DNA of 64,000 bases, taken from the NCBI GenBank assembly GCA_036245805.1, contig BTRK01000003.1:39201215-39265214 (forward strand). The letters run 5' to 3'. Shown piece after piece: positions 46,560 through 58,089 of this stretch. Source of the stretch: Pristionchus mayeri. Lineage: Eukaryota > Nematoda > Chromadorea > Rhabditida > Neodiplogasteridae. Each line of letters opens with the position of its first letter. Position 1 is the stretch's first letter. The position numbers and the translations under genes are program-made. A model generated the notes under the pieces. That model was not told where the DNA came from and did no database searches. It was given only the letters and a program-made list of their open reading frames with translations.

Positions 46560-47530
46560 TACAGACAGGGAGAAAGTGTGCAGCCAGAAAGTGTCTGTAA
46601 ATTCTGAAAAATTCTGAGTGATTCTTTCCTTGCATTTTTTCTTGTTTGTGGTTTCCAGGTTTGAGTGAAACTGAGAGAGTCCTATCATCAACATGTTTCA
46701 TCTTCCAGTTGACGGATGTTACTAGAGACGAACTGCATTTACTCATTCACTAGGTGCCTCAACGATCAACTAAGAGTACTACTATTCGGTTCGCAACTGC
46801 TAATTATTTTTACTATTCGGTTCGCAACTGCTAAAAGCTTCATTTTTTTTTCAATTATATTAATCTAGCTAGAAACTGCACGTTCTTTCGAATCCCATGC
46901 AAATTTAAACATTTGATCTTTCAATGCGACTTGATATTCTTCTCATCACCGGGGTAGTAGACAGTCCTCCACTAGACATGTAGTCGGAGTGCATGAGGCA
47001 TGCTTCAATCATGCAGAACCTCACACTTTCCCGTTTCACGCCTCCGTCGTCTATCGTCAAGCAAGGGTCAAGGGAATCGCTCGTTGTATTTTACGGGTTT
47101 AACCATGAAATGCAGCGAGGCCGCCGGATTAAGGAGTGGGGAGCTGGTCTACTGTAGAGAGTGAATTGGTTCAGTCAATCTCCACAAGTCTGTAAAGTCC
47201 AAGCATGTTCGAAGTGTTGAAGAATGTTACTCACAAAAACACGGGTGCGCCTAAATTTTCCATCATTTGTTATTATTTTAACAACCTTCTGCAAACAACT
47301 GACCCCCTCATCTTACTTTTATCAATGTAGTAAGGGTATAACTAGAAAGACACGGGTAATTGACAATTTTATGTATACTTGTTTCGCGATTTATTGCTTG
47401 CTAGCGATCATGTGTGTAGTTGATAGAGTCCTACCGTAATTATTTCTTGGACGTCACTAGGTACAGTGTGTACGAAGTGGTGGAGTCCAAACGTATGGAT
47501 CAAAACTACTCTATGTGAAGAGAGATCAAG
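46560..47530 (+). repeat. Modular repeat, E, F, K, E, F modules
   Basis: E near 46570 (AAAGTGTGCAGCCAGAAAGT) and again near 47325, K near 46940-47110, F near 46705 and 47450. No gene. Confidence 0.55.
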
Positions 47531-48493
47531 AAATGTAGGTGTGGGATGCCATAAGGAAAGATTCGTGCCCTCGTCTGCACAAAATTTCCGAACGAAACGC
47601 TAAATTCAGAAATTCCTGCATTGGTGATTCGATGTTTCCAGTGATGTTCTAGTATCTTCCGTAAGAGTTTGGATTGCTAGTTGGAGTCTATTGTGTCGAC
47701 CCACAAAACAAATCTACAGTAGCCTAGTTGATAATCAGTACAGTATCCCATCATTTATTTTCCTCTGATAGAGCCATCGTTCGCAGTCTCATTGTGCTCT
47801 TCTGTCACTGTGAGTGTGAAGGAGGGGAAGGAGGAGGTGATGATTCGTTGCATTATACGTGATATTTAGTTGATCAGACAGAGTGAGAATGGATTGTGCA
47901 AACTCGCAACGAGAGTTTAGTCCTACTCATTACACATACTTCCTCTCCCATTCCACCAACGACGAATTAGGCGGCAATGAGAAAGTGACCCGATTTGAAC
48001 AGGGAAACCAATCAGTCAGGGCGAAGAAACAATTTATCGTGAGATAAGTTTTCTTTGATCTGAAATATATAAAAAGGGTCAAACTAATTTGTCCGAGCGG
48101 TAGGATGACATTGATCAAACTCACAATGATCTCGAGTCTTTTTGGTACATAAAATCAGGAATAACACCATTATCGAAATTTATAATTTTTTTGCACTTTA
48201 TTTTGCCTCTTCTGCATAGTCATATTTGAGCGCATAAGTACATGCATTTTCATGTTCCAGTGTTCAACCCCCTGCATTTTCATCACATATGCTCAAATAT
48301 AAATACAGAATTTTATCGGAGGAAAGGGAAAGAGTGGATCGGGTTCTCCTCTGACGTATCTTCGTTCATGCGGAGATATATTTTAACGACCATTGTTGCG
48401 ATTTCGATAAAAGTAGCAGTTGCATCAAACGTAGAGATGCTAAAAGCTAAGATATTTATTGAAATGGTGTTTCAGTGTCTATCCCCCCTGCTC

Positions 48494-48734
48494 GTTTTTC
48501 AACTTGAAAATCGTGCATTCCTCTCACTCATCGCCCGCTCCCCTTCGTGTTCGTTTATGTTTCAAAAGGGTACTCTCCCCTCCCCTCTTATTGCACGTTT
48601 TTCAACTTGAAAATCGTGCATTCCTCTCACTCATTGCTCGCTCCCCTCCTTGTTCGGTTATGTTTCAAAAGGGTCCTCTCCCCTCCCCTATCATTGCACG
48701 TTTTTCAACTTGAAAATCGTGCATCTTTTTGCTG
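48494..48734 (+). repeat. 103-bp tandem repeat, 2.3 copies
   Basis: Units start at 48494, 48597 and 48700 with GTTTTTCAACTTGAAAATCG. The three overlapping frames of 62-122 aa here are repeat translations. Confidence 0.9.
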
Positions 48735-49302
48735 ACGTGTCTTAACCCCTACATCATCAACAATATGTATCCTATGCCTAGTGTTCACCTCGGAGGTTAA
48801 CGGAGTAATAAGATCATTTAATTTCCATAACTCCACCAAAATTAAACGTAAACATTAATCTTACCTCAGAATAAATTTAGCTGCACGCATGGTTCATTAT
48901 TTAGTTCAAATATTTGATTGTATAGTTGGTCAGCCATAATCTGAAATAAAACTGATGATTCGAAAGTACCTTGATAATAAGACAGATCCGTTTGGAATTT
49001 ATTTATATCGCATTTAGAATGCATAAACTATCGTATTATCATAAATCCATGTATTTAGGTAGTCACTTGCTTGAAAATGTCGTAATAAGAAGAAAATGAA
49101 AAAAAAATAACAGCAACCAACCACTTTCGGAGAGGCGAGGGAACGAGAATGATTGGTTACACAATGGGGAAATTAAATAATGGAAAATTGAATTCCAATT
49201 TCTCCGATCATTCTCGTACCCTCGCCTTTCCGAAAGTGGTTGGTTGCTTTTATTCTTTTCATTTTCCTGTTATTACGACATTTTCAGGCAAGTGACTACA
49301 TA

Positions 49303-50122
49303 TTAGGGTGTTCCAAAAGTCTTTGCACTACTTTTTTGAAATTTTTTTTTCATCTGTCATAAAACGGGTGAGGTACTACTAAGCGGTACTGGATATGTCA
49401 TCCACCGCTGTTACGTATCCACACTTCAGGTCTTGCAATCCTCGCACATTCGCCAAAATAACGAAAAAAATATTGACCTCATCAAAATCACCCTATCGCA
49501 ATTTCTCTGCTATGAAGATATATAAGCCAGTTTATGGTCTCTTGTGAATTGGGAGTGCGCTGTTCGCTAATTGCGCGTTATCCCGATCTTTCTAATTGCA
49601 TTGCTTAATAATGATGAAAATCGTAATTTTCCACGCATTTTTTTTTAAAGTTTCGAATTTCCAGCCAATCATGGGTGTAATAAATTGGTAATAGAATGAA
49701 ACTAATACTAATAATTTTTTTAATGAAATATGCATACAACGAATCATACAAAATCGAAAATTTCGAAAATCGACGTCCAGAAAAATCATGAAAGGTGAAA
49801 GTTTTGTATATCTTAAGACGTAGATCATGTAGATCATGGTCGAAAATTTGTATTTTAAGAGCAAGCAGTTGCCCTTCTTGCTTTTCCATCTCGGTCTCTC
49901 GAAGCAATCTCAAATTGAATTAGAAATTATTTTAGTAATGACCGAAAATCAACATTTTGGCATTTTGCAACTTAATGGGGTAGTGTTTCCACGATCTGAT
50001 AGCGGAATAAAATATAATACGTGTACATGCAATACATACAAAACAATATTTGTTACTGCGCATTGTAGTTCAAAAGTGAAAAATATAACAAAATTTGTGC
50101 AAGGACTTTTGGAACACCCTAA
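49303..50122. mobile_element. 820-bp mariner-type non-autonomous element (copy 1)
   Basis: TA duplications lie at 49301-49302 and 50123-50124. Termini: TTAGGGTGTTCCAAAAGTC and GACTTTTGGAACACCCTAA. It is nearly identical to 55062-55884. No transposase frame; the 90-102 aa AT-rich frames are shared by both copies but lack catalytic motifs. Confidence 0.95.
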
Positions 50123-50481
50123 TAAATACATGGACTTATGATAATACGATGGTTTATGCATTCTAAATGCGATATAAATAAATTCCAAACGGATCTGTCT
50201 TATTATCAAGGTACTTTCGAATCATCAGTTTTATTTCAGATTATGGCTGACCAATTATACAATCAACTATTTAAACTAAATAATGAACCAGCTAAATTTA
50301 TTCTGAGGTAAGATTAATGCTTGCGTTTAATTTTGGTGGAGTTATGGAAATTAAATGATCTTATTACTCCGTTAACCTCCGAGGTGAACACTAGGCATAG
50401 GTAGGGACCACAAGCTCCGCCCACTTTCCTCTGACACGATTCCCCCTCGAAAGCAAGACAGAGCAATCACAGCGTTCATTC

Positions 50482-50854
50482 TTAAAGAAGGACTGTCAGC
50501 AAAGTTGAAATTTTGACGTTGTCATAACCATGACCGACCTTTGTACAACCATAAGAGATTCTGAAAATTTCCAATGCGTATCTCTATTTTGAACCGAGTT
50601 ATCATTAGTTGGCTGAATGCCAAGGAGGGCTTGAAGGGAAGGGACGTGCGGGAATTCAAATATCTAGAAGATTTTTCAAAAACTGGTGGGATTCGAACCC
50701 GCAACCTTCCGATTACGCGGCGACTGCTTTACCACTGAGCTATGCGATTGACCTTTGCCTATCCTATTAGCTCGCGCTATGATCATTGGATGATTGTCTA
50801 GGTCATGGTTATGACAGCGTCAAAAATTTAACTTTGCTGACACTCCTTCTTTAA
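50482..50854. mobile_element. TTAA-flanked foldback with tRNA-like core
   Basis: TTAA lies at both ends. The inverted repeats of about 50 bp begin AGAAGGACTGTCAGCAAAGT and include TGTCATAACCATGAC. The tRNA-like sequence lies between them. Confidence 0.9.
50684..50750 (-). tRNA. tRNA-like pseudogene inside TTAA foldback
   Basis: The minus strand shows a good A-box (TAGCTCAGTGGTA) and B-box (GGTTCGAATCC). The acceptor arms do not pair and the T stem has a mismatch, so a functional tRNA is doubtful. No isotype is assigned. Confidence 0.6.
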
Positions 50855-51588
50855 CCAAATGACTTGATCAAAAAGAATTAGAAAGCTCTTCCCATGTGCT
50901 TTCGATATGTGACTATTCAAAAAACAGATTTTGCAGTTGTGGTTTTGAAAAATCGAACTTTATTACGCGATCCGTCATTTTTCACAGATTTTTGCTATGC
51001 GTGAGCAGTGAAATTGTTTGAATAGTGAAAATATGATAGCCAGCAACCATTCAAACAAGTTGGCCAAAGGAAATCGAAAAATATTGATTTCCCGGCCCGT
51101 GATTCGAAGTAAACTAGTCGGTGCCTGGGCTATAAGATCGCCGTCTCCTTCTCTCCCTCTCCTCCCTCTCCTCTCGCTCGTCTCTGACCCGGCGCGTGCA
51201 GAGAGTGATTGCTCATACGAAAGAGCGCGAATGCAACTCGCTGTCGTCTCTCCTCGCAAGGGTGAGGCGAAGCCGGGAAAGGGCGAAGCCCTGCCCAAAA
51301 TTTTTGCGATTTGACTGGGAAGGTATCGGAATTGGCTCCGCCCTTTCTTCGTCGTCTCGCTTTTCCCCCACTCTCTGTTGATGCCATTTCAAACACTTCT
51401 TGAGCTCTAGCGCCATTCAGAGATGAGATATCAACAAACGGCCAAAAGTATGATCATGTTAGGACCCCAGCGGTTATGTTGAGCATAGTTTGGGTGGCAT
51501 GGCTTCATTTCGGCTATACCCATTGTGGACCCTAGGATAGGATACATATTGTTGATGATGTAGGGGTTGAGACACGTCAGCAAAAGTA

Positions 51589-52078
51589 CCGTATCTAATC
51601 GACTCTACAGTACCCCACGATACCGTATACCACTACCGTAGATCACGATTATCGCAAACTAACTTTATTTTTAAAAAGCCCTGGCACCGTGTCCAATCGA
51701 TTCTGCAGTACCCAAGTAACTACCGTAACCCAGTTCCTTGGGTCAGATCCAGTTCCTTGGGTCAAACATTTTTCTAAAAAAATAAAATCTATCGTTAAAT
51801 TTTTTCAAAGTATCCTACCGTATAAATTATTACTGTAGAATCATTTAACGATCGATTTTGGATTTTAGAAAAACGTTTGAAATTTTTAGAAAAATGTTTG
51901 ACCCAAGGAACTGGATCTGACCCAAGGAACTGGGTTACTGTAATGTATTGAGTATTGTACACTCGATTGGGCACGGTGCCAGGGCTTTTTAAAAATAAAG
52001 TTAGTTTGCGATAATCGTGGGTTACGGTAGTGGTATACGGTATCGGGGGTACTGTAGAGTCGATTGGGTACGGTACTT
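51589..52078. repeat. TACSGTA-rich palindrome related to the core of 8667-10082
   Basis: The arms (GTACCGTATCTAATCGACTC... and its complement) meet near 51845. They share GTTCCTTGGGTCAGATCC and AACTAACTTTATTTTTAAAA blocks with 9000-9530. Confidence 0.85.
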
Positions 52079-52223
52079 TAATTTTTTGAAGATAAAGTCA
52101 GTTCGCGATAATAGCTGGTTACGGTAGTGATATACGGTATCCATTGGTACTGTACTATCGATTGAGTACGGTACTTAGTCTTGACCTATCATGACTTACA
52201 AATCGATTTTTCCATACATGCCT

Positions 52224-52255
52224 TGCGCACCGCCTCACATGTGAGGCGGTGCGCA
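52224..52255. repeat. 32-bp perfect loop-free palindrome
   Basis: TGCGCACCGCCTCACA is followed at once by its exact reverse complement. It lies immediately upstream of a modular repeat unit. Confidence 0.95.
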
Positions 52256-52289
52256 CTCCGCCGGCGTGGACACCTATGCTACTGGATAT

Positions 52290-53480
52290 AGTTCCCACAG
52301 AAAAACGATTTCCCCATTTAGGGTAGAACAACAACAAATAATACGTGAAGAGGTGACCGTTGGGAGTACAATTTGTTACCTGAGAAGTTCTGGTTTCGTC
52401 CCGTCATTACTTCAATTGAGTATGCGATTACACCGCTCTCACTCGATTACGAAGAACAACCAAACAAATAAAATAGCCTATTCTATTTATAAATTTAAAT
52501 GCAAAAATAATCTTTGCTTTTGCATTGCATCCCTTCACCGGGGAGGTCGACTGGCCTCGACTACCAAATGACGTAACCGTAGTTAGAGGGTAACATGCAT
52601 ATACGTATACTGTAAGCCTCCACCTTCTCGTTTCACCCACTACTCTTGCATCGTCAATCACGAAGCAGAATGCATTCTCGCTGTATTTGACGATAATTGT
52701 ACCGTCAAATACAACGAGATTGCCGAACAAGGGAGAATTGACTATCAAGGAGTTGTGCTATAATAATAACGTGCATTTTCAGATCTGTTCTCGTGTCTCT
52801 TTAGAGTAGAAGAGGAGAGGAAGCAACTGCCGCCACCGCCCGAGGGAGTATTGTATGTTGTTCTTTGAGTTATAATTTGGAGAGAAGCAATGTGAAAGCA
52901 TTGTGAATTATTGAATTTCTAACTGCAACATATCGACAAGAATTCTTAGTCTCGATCTTAAGAGACATATCGGAATCCGGAAACTCGTTGGTTGTCAAAA
53001 TTCAATTTTTCTTTCTTTATACTTCGTACGAAATGGAGTGGTAATCCAGTTGAAGATCTATTTCAATTTATTAGTGCAGTCCCTCAGCGACTGCGGCTGC
53101 TGCAGCATTCCTTGCAGATGCAGCATCTCGAGACGCGGTCGTAGCCCCCCTCATGGTGAAAATTTGTCGTTGAGCACTGGCGCCGCCACTTCAGCATCGA
53201 ACTCTCGCCGAAACAATGGTGAAATAACTGCAATCAATTGCACTCAAGCTAATTGTCAAAATAAGGCCAATTAAATGGAAGTTGTCAGGAAAAGGTGGGT
53301 TTGATTGCATCATTATCTCTTGTGGATCTCCAAAGAACACGATTTCTCCATTGAGCATAAAACAATAATTAACAAATAATACGGGAAGATGGAACAGTCC
53401 GGTGTGCAATTTGTGCCCTGAAAAGTTCTGGTTTCATCCCGTATTTGCCTCAATTGTGTATGCGATGTCAGCGATCATTA
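52290..53480 (+). repeat. Best preserved modular unit: D1-D2-K-A-B-C-H-D1-D2
   Basis: D1 at 52300, D2 at 52385, K at 52490-52760, A at 52790 (AGATCTGTTCTCGTGTCTCT), B at 52970, C at 53040-53150, H at 53170, and D1 again at 53295. This defines a period of about 1.0 kb. It serves as the reference for the degenerate copies elsewhere. 52300-52820 matches 15180-15660 closely. Confidence 0.75.
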
Positions 53481-53762
53481 TGAATTTCGAAAAAAAATTA
53501 AAAGTTGGTCAGTTTTTTCGCTTTGATACACGATTTGCTGTCTACAGTGGTATGTTATTAGCAGTAATATTTGATTTTGTAGATCAAATCTTCGTACGAT
53601 TGTTGCCCGATCTTCATAGGAATAATGTAGCAGGTGTGAATCCTGAAAGATACGGCTGCACCTGGTTTCACTCATTGTTGTGATATTTTCTCAAGCAGTT
53701 CTATTACTCTCTAGTGTGTCCGACTCGGGCGTGCCATTCATCAACCCCTTCTTTATACGCAG

Positions 53763-54197
53763 GAGCAGCGTGACTTCATCGACGATTCCATAAGGGAAAC
53801 GAAGAAGATGATAGTCGACCTTCCGGAGGAATTCGCAGAGGTTGAGAATCCACGGTTCTTAGTTACTTCTATTCTCAGCAGCACCACCACTGCAATTCCA
53901 ACTGTACAGGCCCAGGAAAACAATTACAACTTTTTTTTCACGAATTGTTGAAATTATCGTTTGTGCACGCATCCTCTAGCTATTTTAGATATCTCTGAAA
54001 TAAGAATCGAGCTGGCTGGAACTGGAGTTAATCTTATCTTAATAATATTCATTCCATCTGTTATATGGCTAATCAATCAGGCTGTGGAATTAAATGAGAG
54101 CTAATTTCTTACTTTCTCCATTTTTCAGGTCGCCGTCTTGGTGGACGATGCAAACAACGACGAATTATTATTACAATTGAATTTTGCATATTGCTAA
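53763..54197 (+). CDS. Candidate two-exon 3' gene fragment, unknown function
   Basis: Exon 53763-53903 follows a TATACGCAG acceptor and reads 47 codons without a stop (EQRDFIDDSIRETKKMIVDL, PEEFAEVENPRF) with good codon choice (GAC, TTC, ATC, GAG). A GTACAG donor joins in phase 0 to 54129-54197 after TTTTTCAG, which reads VAVLVDDANNDELLLQLNF and ends at TAA. No start exon is evident: upstream is degenerate D2/E repeat. It may be the remnant of a gene once carried by the modular unit, or chance. No family is recognised. Confidence 0.3.
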
Positions 54198-55060
54198 TAT
54201 CAATCAAAATTCGGATCGCAATTGCCGGAAAATAATACGCATGACAAAGAATGGCATTTGCGAAGCCTAGATTCGTCTAGGGGATTCTTCACGTTTTATT
54301 TTTCTTTCAGAACAGTCCATTTCAGATCGTTCCTAACCAATTCCGCCGAAGGGGAGGATTCCTGATTCGTGAAGGAAAATCAGTTGATCAAGGCGAATAA
54401 TCAAGTGACCGATATCGATTGTTCGTTGACCTTGTCAGTTTGTATTTTTATTAGAAAATTGATAGCTGAAAATTGTTGTTCGATATTCCTATTACTAGTA
54501 TAGTACATTTGAAGCCAGTAAAGCACGGGTGCTCGCGACTGCATTTCCATCTTATATAATTTTTCCCACGGTTTGCGAACAATGATCGACCCACAATCTT
54601 CCTTTTGCTAATGTAGTAATCACGCAACCAGAAAGGCATGGGTACTTGAAATTTTCGGGGAAGAGGGTTTCATCCCATCATCATCAGGTGCAGTTCCTCT
54701 AAGAAAACGATCGTTACATTCAGCGGCGTGGAACAACAATAAAAATAAGACGAGAAGTGTGGACAGCCTGCTCTATCTGTGTCCTATGAAGGTGTGGTTT
54801 CATCTCGTCGTTACCTCAAATGATTATTCGATGACACCGCTTCATCTTGATTGCGTAGAACAAGCAAACAAATAATATTGAATCTATTCTCTACAGACCG
54901 AGAGGAGGGGGAATAAAATAAGATATTTATTGAATTATAAATGTCCAATGAGCGACAGCAAGCATCATATTGACCAGAGTTCATAATCTCGATCTTTCGA
55001 TTATTCGCTGAACCTTGAAATTCGCTGGTGCACAAATATCAACTTTAATTTATTTTAAAT
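54198..55060 (+). repeat. Modular repeat, J, E, D1-D2, B modules
   Basis: J near 54310-54400, E near 54610, D1 near 54660, D2 near 54790 and B near 55010. 54660-55060 is similar to 18000-18420 in the same order. Confidence 0.65.
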
Positions 55061-55061
55061 A

Positions 55062-55884
55062 TTGGGGTGTTCCAAAAGTCCTTGCAATACTTTTTTGAAA
55101 AATATTTTTTCATATGCCATCAAAATTGTAAGGTACTACTTGGCGGCGCTGGATATGTCATCCACCGCTCTTACGTGTCCACACTTCAGGTCTTGCAATC
55201 CTCGCACAATAGCCAAAATAACGAAAAAAATATTGACCTCATCAAAATCACCCTATCGCAATTTCTCTGCTATGAAGATATATAAGCCAGTTTATGGTCT
55301 CTTGTGAATTGGGAGTGCGCTGTTCGCTAATTGCGCGTTATCCCGATCTTTCTAATTGCATTGCTTAATCATGATGAAAATCGTAATTTTCCACGCATTT
55401 TTTTTAAAAGTTTCGAATTTCCAGCCAATCATGGGTGTAATAAATTGGTAATAGAATGAAACTAATACTAATAATTTTTTAAATGAAATATGCATACAAC
55501 GAATCATACAAAATCGAAAATTTCGAAAATCGACGTCCAGAAAAATCATGAAAGGTGAAAGTTTTGTTCTACTTTAGCTATCTTAGGACGTAGATCATGT
55601 TTGACATTTTGTACTTTAAGAGCAAGTAGTTGCCGTTCTTGGATTTCCATCTCGGTCTATCGAAGCAATCTCAAATTGAATTAGAAATTATTTTAGAAAA
55701 TTACTGAAAATCAACATTTTAGCATTTTGGAACTTAATGGGGTAGTGTTTCCACGATCTGATAGCGGAATAAAATATAATACGTGTACATGCAATATATA
55801 CAAAACAATACTTTTTACTGCGCATTGTAGTTCAAAAGTGAAAAATATGACAAAATTTGTGCAAGGACTTTTGGAACACCCTAA
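55062..55884. mobile_element. 823-bp mariner-type non-autonomous element (copy 2)
   Basis: TA duplications lie at 55060-55061 and 55885-55886. It is nearly identical to 49303-50122 apart from scattered substitutions and small indels. It is inserted between the B and C modules of a repeat unit (C resumes at about 55890). Confidence 0.95.
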
Positions 55885-56243
55885 TATTTGTTTCCTCCTG
55901 TCATCAAACCGGAACGAAGTTGTTTAGTCATGAAGGGCGAATTCGATTGGGAAATCAGTTGAAGATATGAATATTAGTATTTCTTCCTCTACGACGGCTG
56001 TTGGCTGAGGTTGCTGCATCTAGAGACGTGGTCGTAGCAACGCCCTCATTATGACAAGTGATCGAAGATAGTTATTATTTCATTGGTATAATGTTATAAC
56101 CGCACCATTGTTGTTCGGACTTCCAATTACTAATGGATCACATGGGAAACCAGAAGGGCGTACTGACTTTTTTCGCCTTGGCTAAGATAGTTTTCTGAAT
56201 ACATATAGTGTATAAAGTCAGAACGACATTGCTGGCTGGGTTC

Positions 56244-56549
56244 TTAAAGGGGTACTCCGGGGAATGTTTGGCCTACCGAAGTGACCCAGTGGATGTTGTA
56301 GAGCTCACTCACCCGATCAGAAATCACTTTGTACGAAGTTTCACAGACGATTCTGGGGCTATTTACATACGCGCAAAGTTCATTGACGGCGCAGGGTAGT
56401 GGCTTGCTCATTTATGTTTCACTCGCTCTTCTTATTCATCGTCTCTTTCTCGTGGTAAATTCGCTACAGTTTCCCACTGACAAGTTTGTGAGAGCGCAGA
56501 ATTTTCGTGGTATGACCCCGTAACATTCATTCCCGGAGCACTCCTTTAA
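56244..56549. mobile_element. TTAA-flanked element, AGGAGTGCTCCGG family, uninterrupted copy
   Basis: TTAA lies at 56244-56247 and 56546-56549. It matches 44099-44930 without that copy's nested palindrome. Confidence 0.9.
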
Positions 56550-56711
56550 TTAATACAATCGCTTGAATTCGAATGCTCCAGTGTTCCAAAAGCTCTCCAG
56601 TGTTGCAATAATTTTTTTAATTACGAGAATTCTCAGATCTGCTCACGCGTTTCTCGTGAGTAGACAGAGCATGGGAGCAACTGCCGCTACCGCCCAAGGG
56701 AGCATCTGCAT

Positions 56712-57358
56712 TAGGGTTGGTGAAATCGAGCCAACCCGGTATTCGAGTACTCGACTCGAAACCCGATCGGGCGGCCCGACCTCGAGAGTGAAGAGTCGAG
56801 CGGCTCGATTGGCCCGAATTGGCCCGACTAGCCCGACTCGAGCTGACCCGATCACAGAGGTGCATTTCGGCGTTCTGCTACCCATTATCGTTTGAGGCTC
56901 AAGAAGAATGTAGCCGATCGGTGAAGTGGTTGTGTTTTAAACCTTGTAGTCGTAAGACCCCGGTTACCGCTATCAATTTTTCGTTTTTGCTCTTTGTGTA
57001 TGTTATTGTGATGAATGAATATAAAAGTTAAACAACTTTAGCAAAAACTCAACCGAATCAAGCGGATTTGAACTAGCTATTTTTTGATGAAGTTGCAAAA
57101 TCCATTTAATCAACCGGTTACTTTCTAGGAGAACCTAAAATTACAATGTTGAGAGCGACGCGGAATCGCAATAATGCTTTCGCTCGAGAGATCGGGCCGA
57201 GCCGGGCCAGTCGGGCCGCTCGACTCTTCACTCTCGAGGTCGGGCCGCCCGATCGGGTTAGCATCGTTTTCGCGCGGCCCGAGTACTCAGGCTCGAATCG
57301 AGCTGAACCCGAGTCGAGTTTGAGAGTCGACTGGCTCGGCTCGATTTGACCAACCCTT
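56712..57358. mobile_element. 647-bp hAT-like element with perfect 8-bp target duplication
   Basis: ATCTGCAT lies at 56704-56711 and 57359-57366. Termini TAGGGTTGGTGAAATCGAGC and GCTCGATTTGACCAACCCTT. The long GC-rich arms contain GGCCCGACT repeats. The core near 56912-56980 is the counterpart of the tRNA-like stretch in the copy at 179-912, here with a degraded B-box. Confidence 0.93.
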
Positions 57359-57554
57359 ATCTGCATGTTGGCCCCCCCCCCCCAAAAAAAATTGCTTTGA
57401 AAAGTATGTTGTTTTCTGACTATCTTGGATCAGTGTTAATATATTCTATGATAAATTGGAATGGGAAAGCAATTGAAGATCAATACGATTATTTTCAGCG
57501 TAGCCCCTCTGTGACAGCTGATGAATTCACTGCAGATACATCCTTTCTCATTAC

Positions 57555-57767
57555 GTACTAGGATGATTACGACGAGGTGGAGAACGTGAAACGATTCGAA
57601 TTGGGAATACAGTCGGTCATGTAGAAAAATGGTTGATAGAGATGGTTGGTGGATCTTTGACTAATGTGATATTGAGTGGGATGAGGATAATAATACTGTT
57701 GTTTAAGATGTATGGAATTGCGTGCATAGCGAAATTGTTGTTCGCCCTTGCAATGCCTAATGGCCCA
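57555..57767 (+). repeat. Degenerate J-E module
   Basis: Closely similar to 3600-3810. It is followed by the palindrome inserted at 57768. Confidence 0.65.
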
Positions 57768-57887
57768 TTCATAGTCGACAAAAGCTGAGGCGTCACTCTC
57801 TTCATTTCCCGAACTCTCTTACCGGTCGACCGGTCGAGAGAGTTCGGGAAATGAAGAGAGTGACCCCTCAGCTTTTTCGACTATGAA
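57768..57887. mobile_element. 120-bp palindromic MITE
   Basis: The arm TTCATAGTCGA...AGCTGAGG...TTCGGGAAATGAAG type is mirrored almost perfectly. The centre is CCGGTCGACCGG. The target duplication is unclear. The homologous uninterrupted module at 3800-3830 confirms insertion. Confidence 0.85.
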
Positions 57888-58089
57888 ACCATCATAATGA
57901 AGCACACGTGAAACAGGCAATCCACATGTGCACCTGATTTTCGAATTATTACAAGAAACAATCGATCGACCAAATTCCTATGCCCAATATAGTATGTGAG
58001 CGACCAGAAAGACACGGCTACCCTTAGCCGTCAATTTTGGATGTGAATCTGATCGTTCGTCGTTAGGAAAGATTGTGTTAATTGCGTGT

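Larger units (their letters stand above)
50402..51534. mobile_element. 1.1-kb hAT-like element carrying a nested tRNA-containing foldback
   Basis: Termini TAGGGACCACAA and TTGTGGACCCTA. The flanks are GGCATAGG and GGATAGG, an 8-bp duplication with one base lost, as judged from the intact left arm of the host palindrome. The TTAA element 50482-50854 is nested inside. Frames at 50975-51416 run on both strands and show no domain. Confidence 0.85.
48728..51585. mobile_element. Long palindromic element with two transposons inserted in its right arm
   Basis: The left arm 48728-49110 is complementary to 49195-49300 + 50125-50401 + 51535-51585. The outer end reads TTTTGCTGACGTGTC and its complement. 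Excising 49303-50122 and 50402-51534 restores a continuous right arm, for example GTGACTACATAAATACATGG. Confidence 0.9.

Noticed and set aside
50684..50750. Functional tRNA gene
   Set aside because: Acceptor arms do not pair and the T stem is mismatched; it lies in the centre of a foldback transposon.
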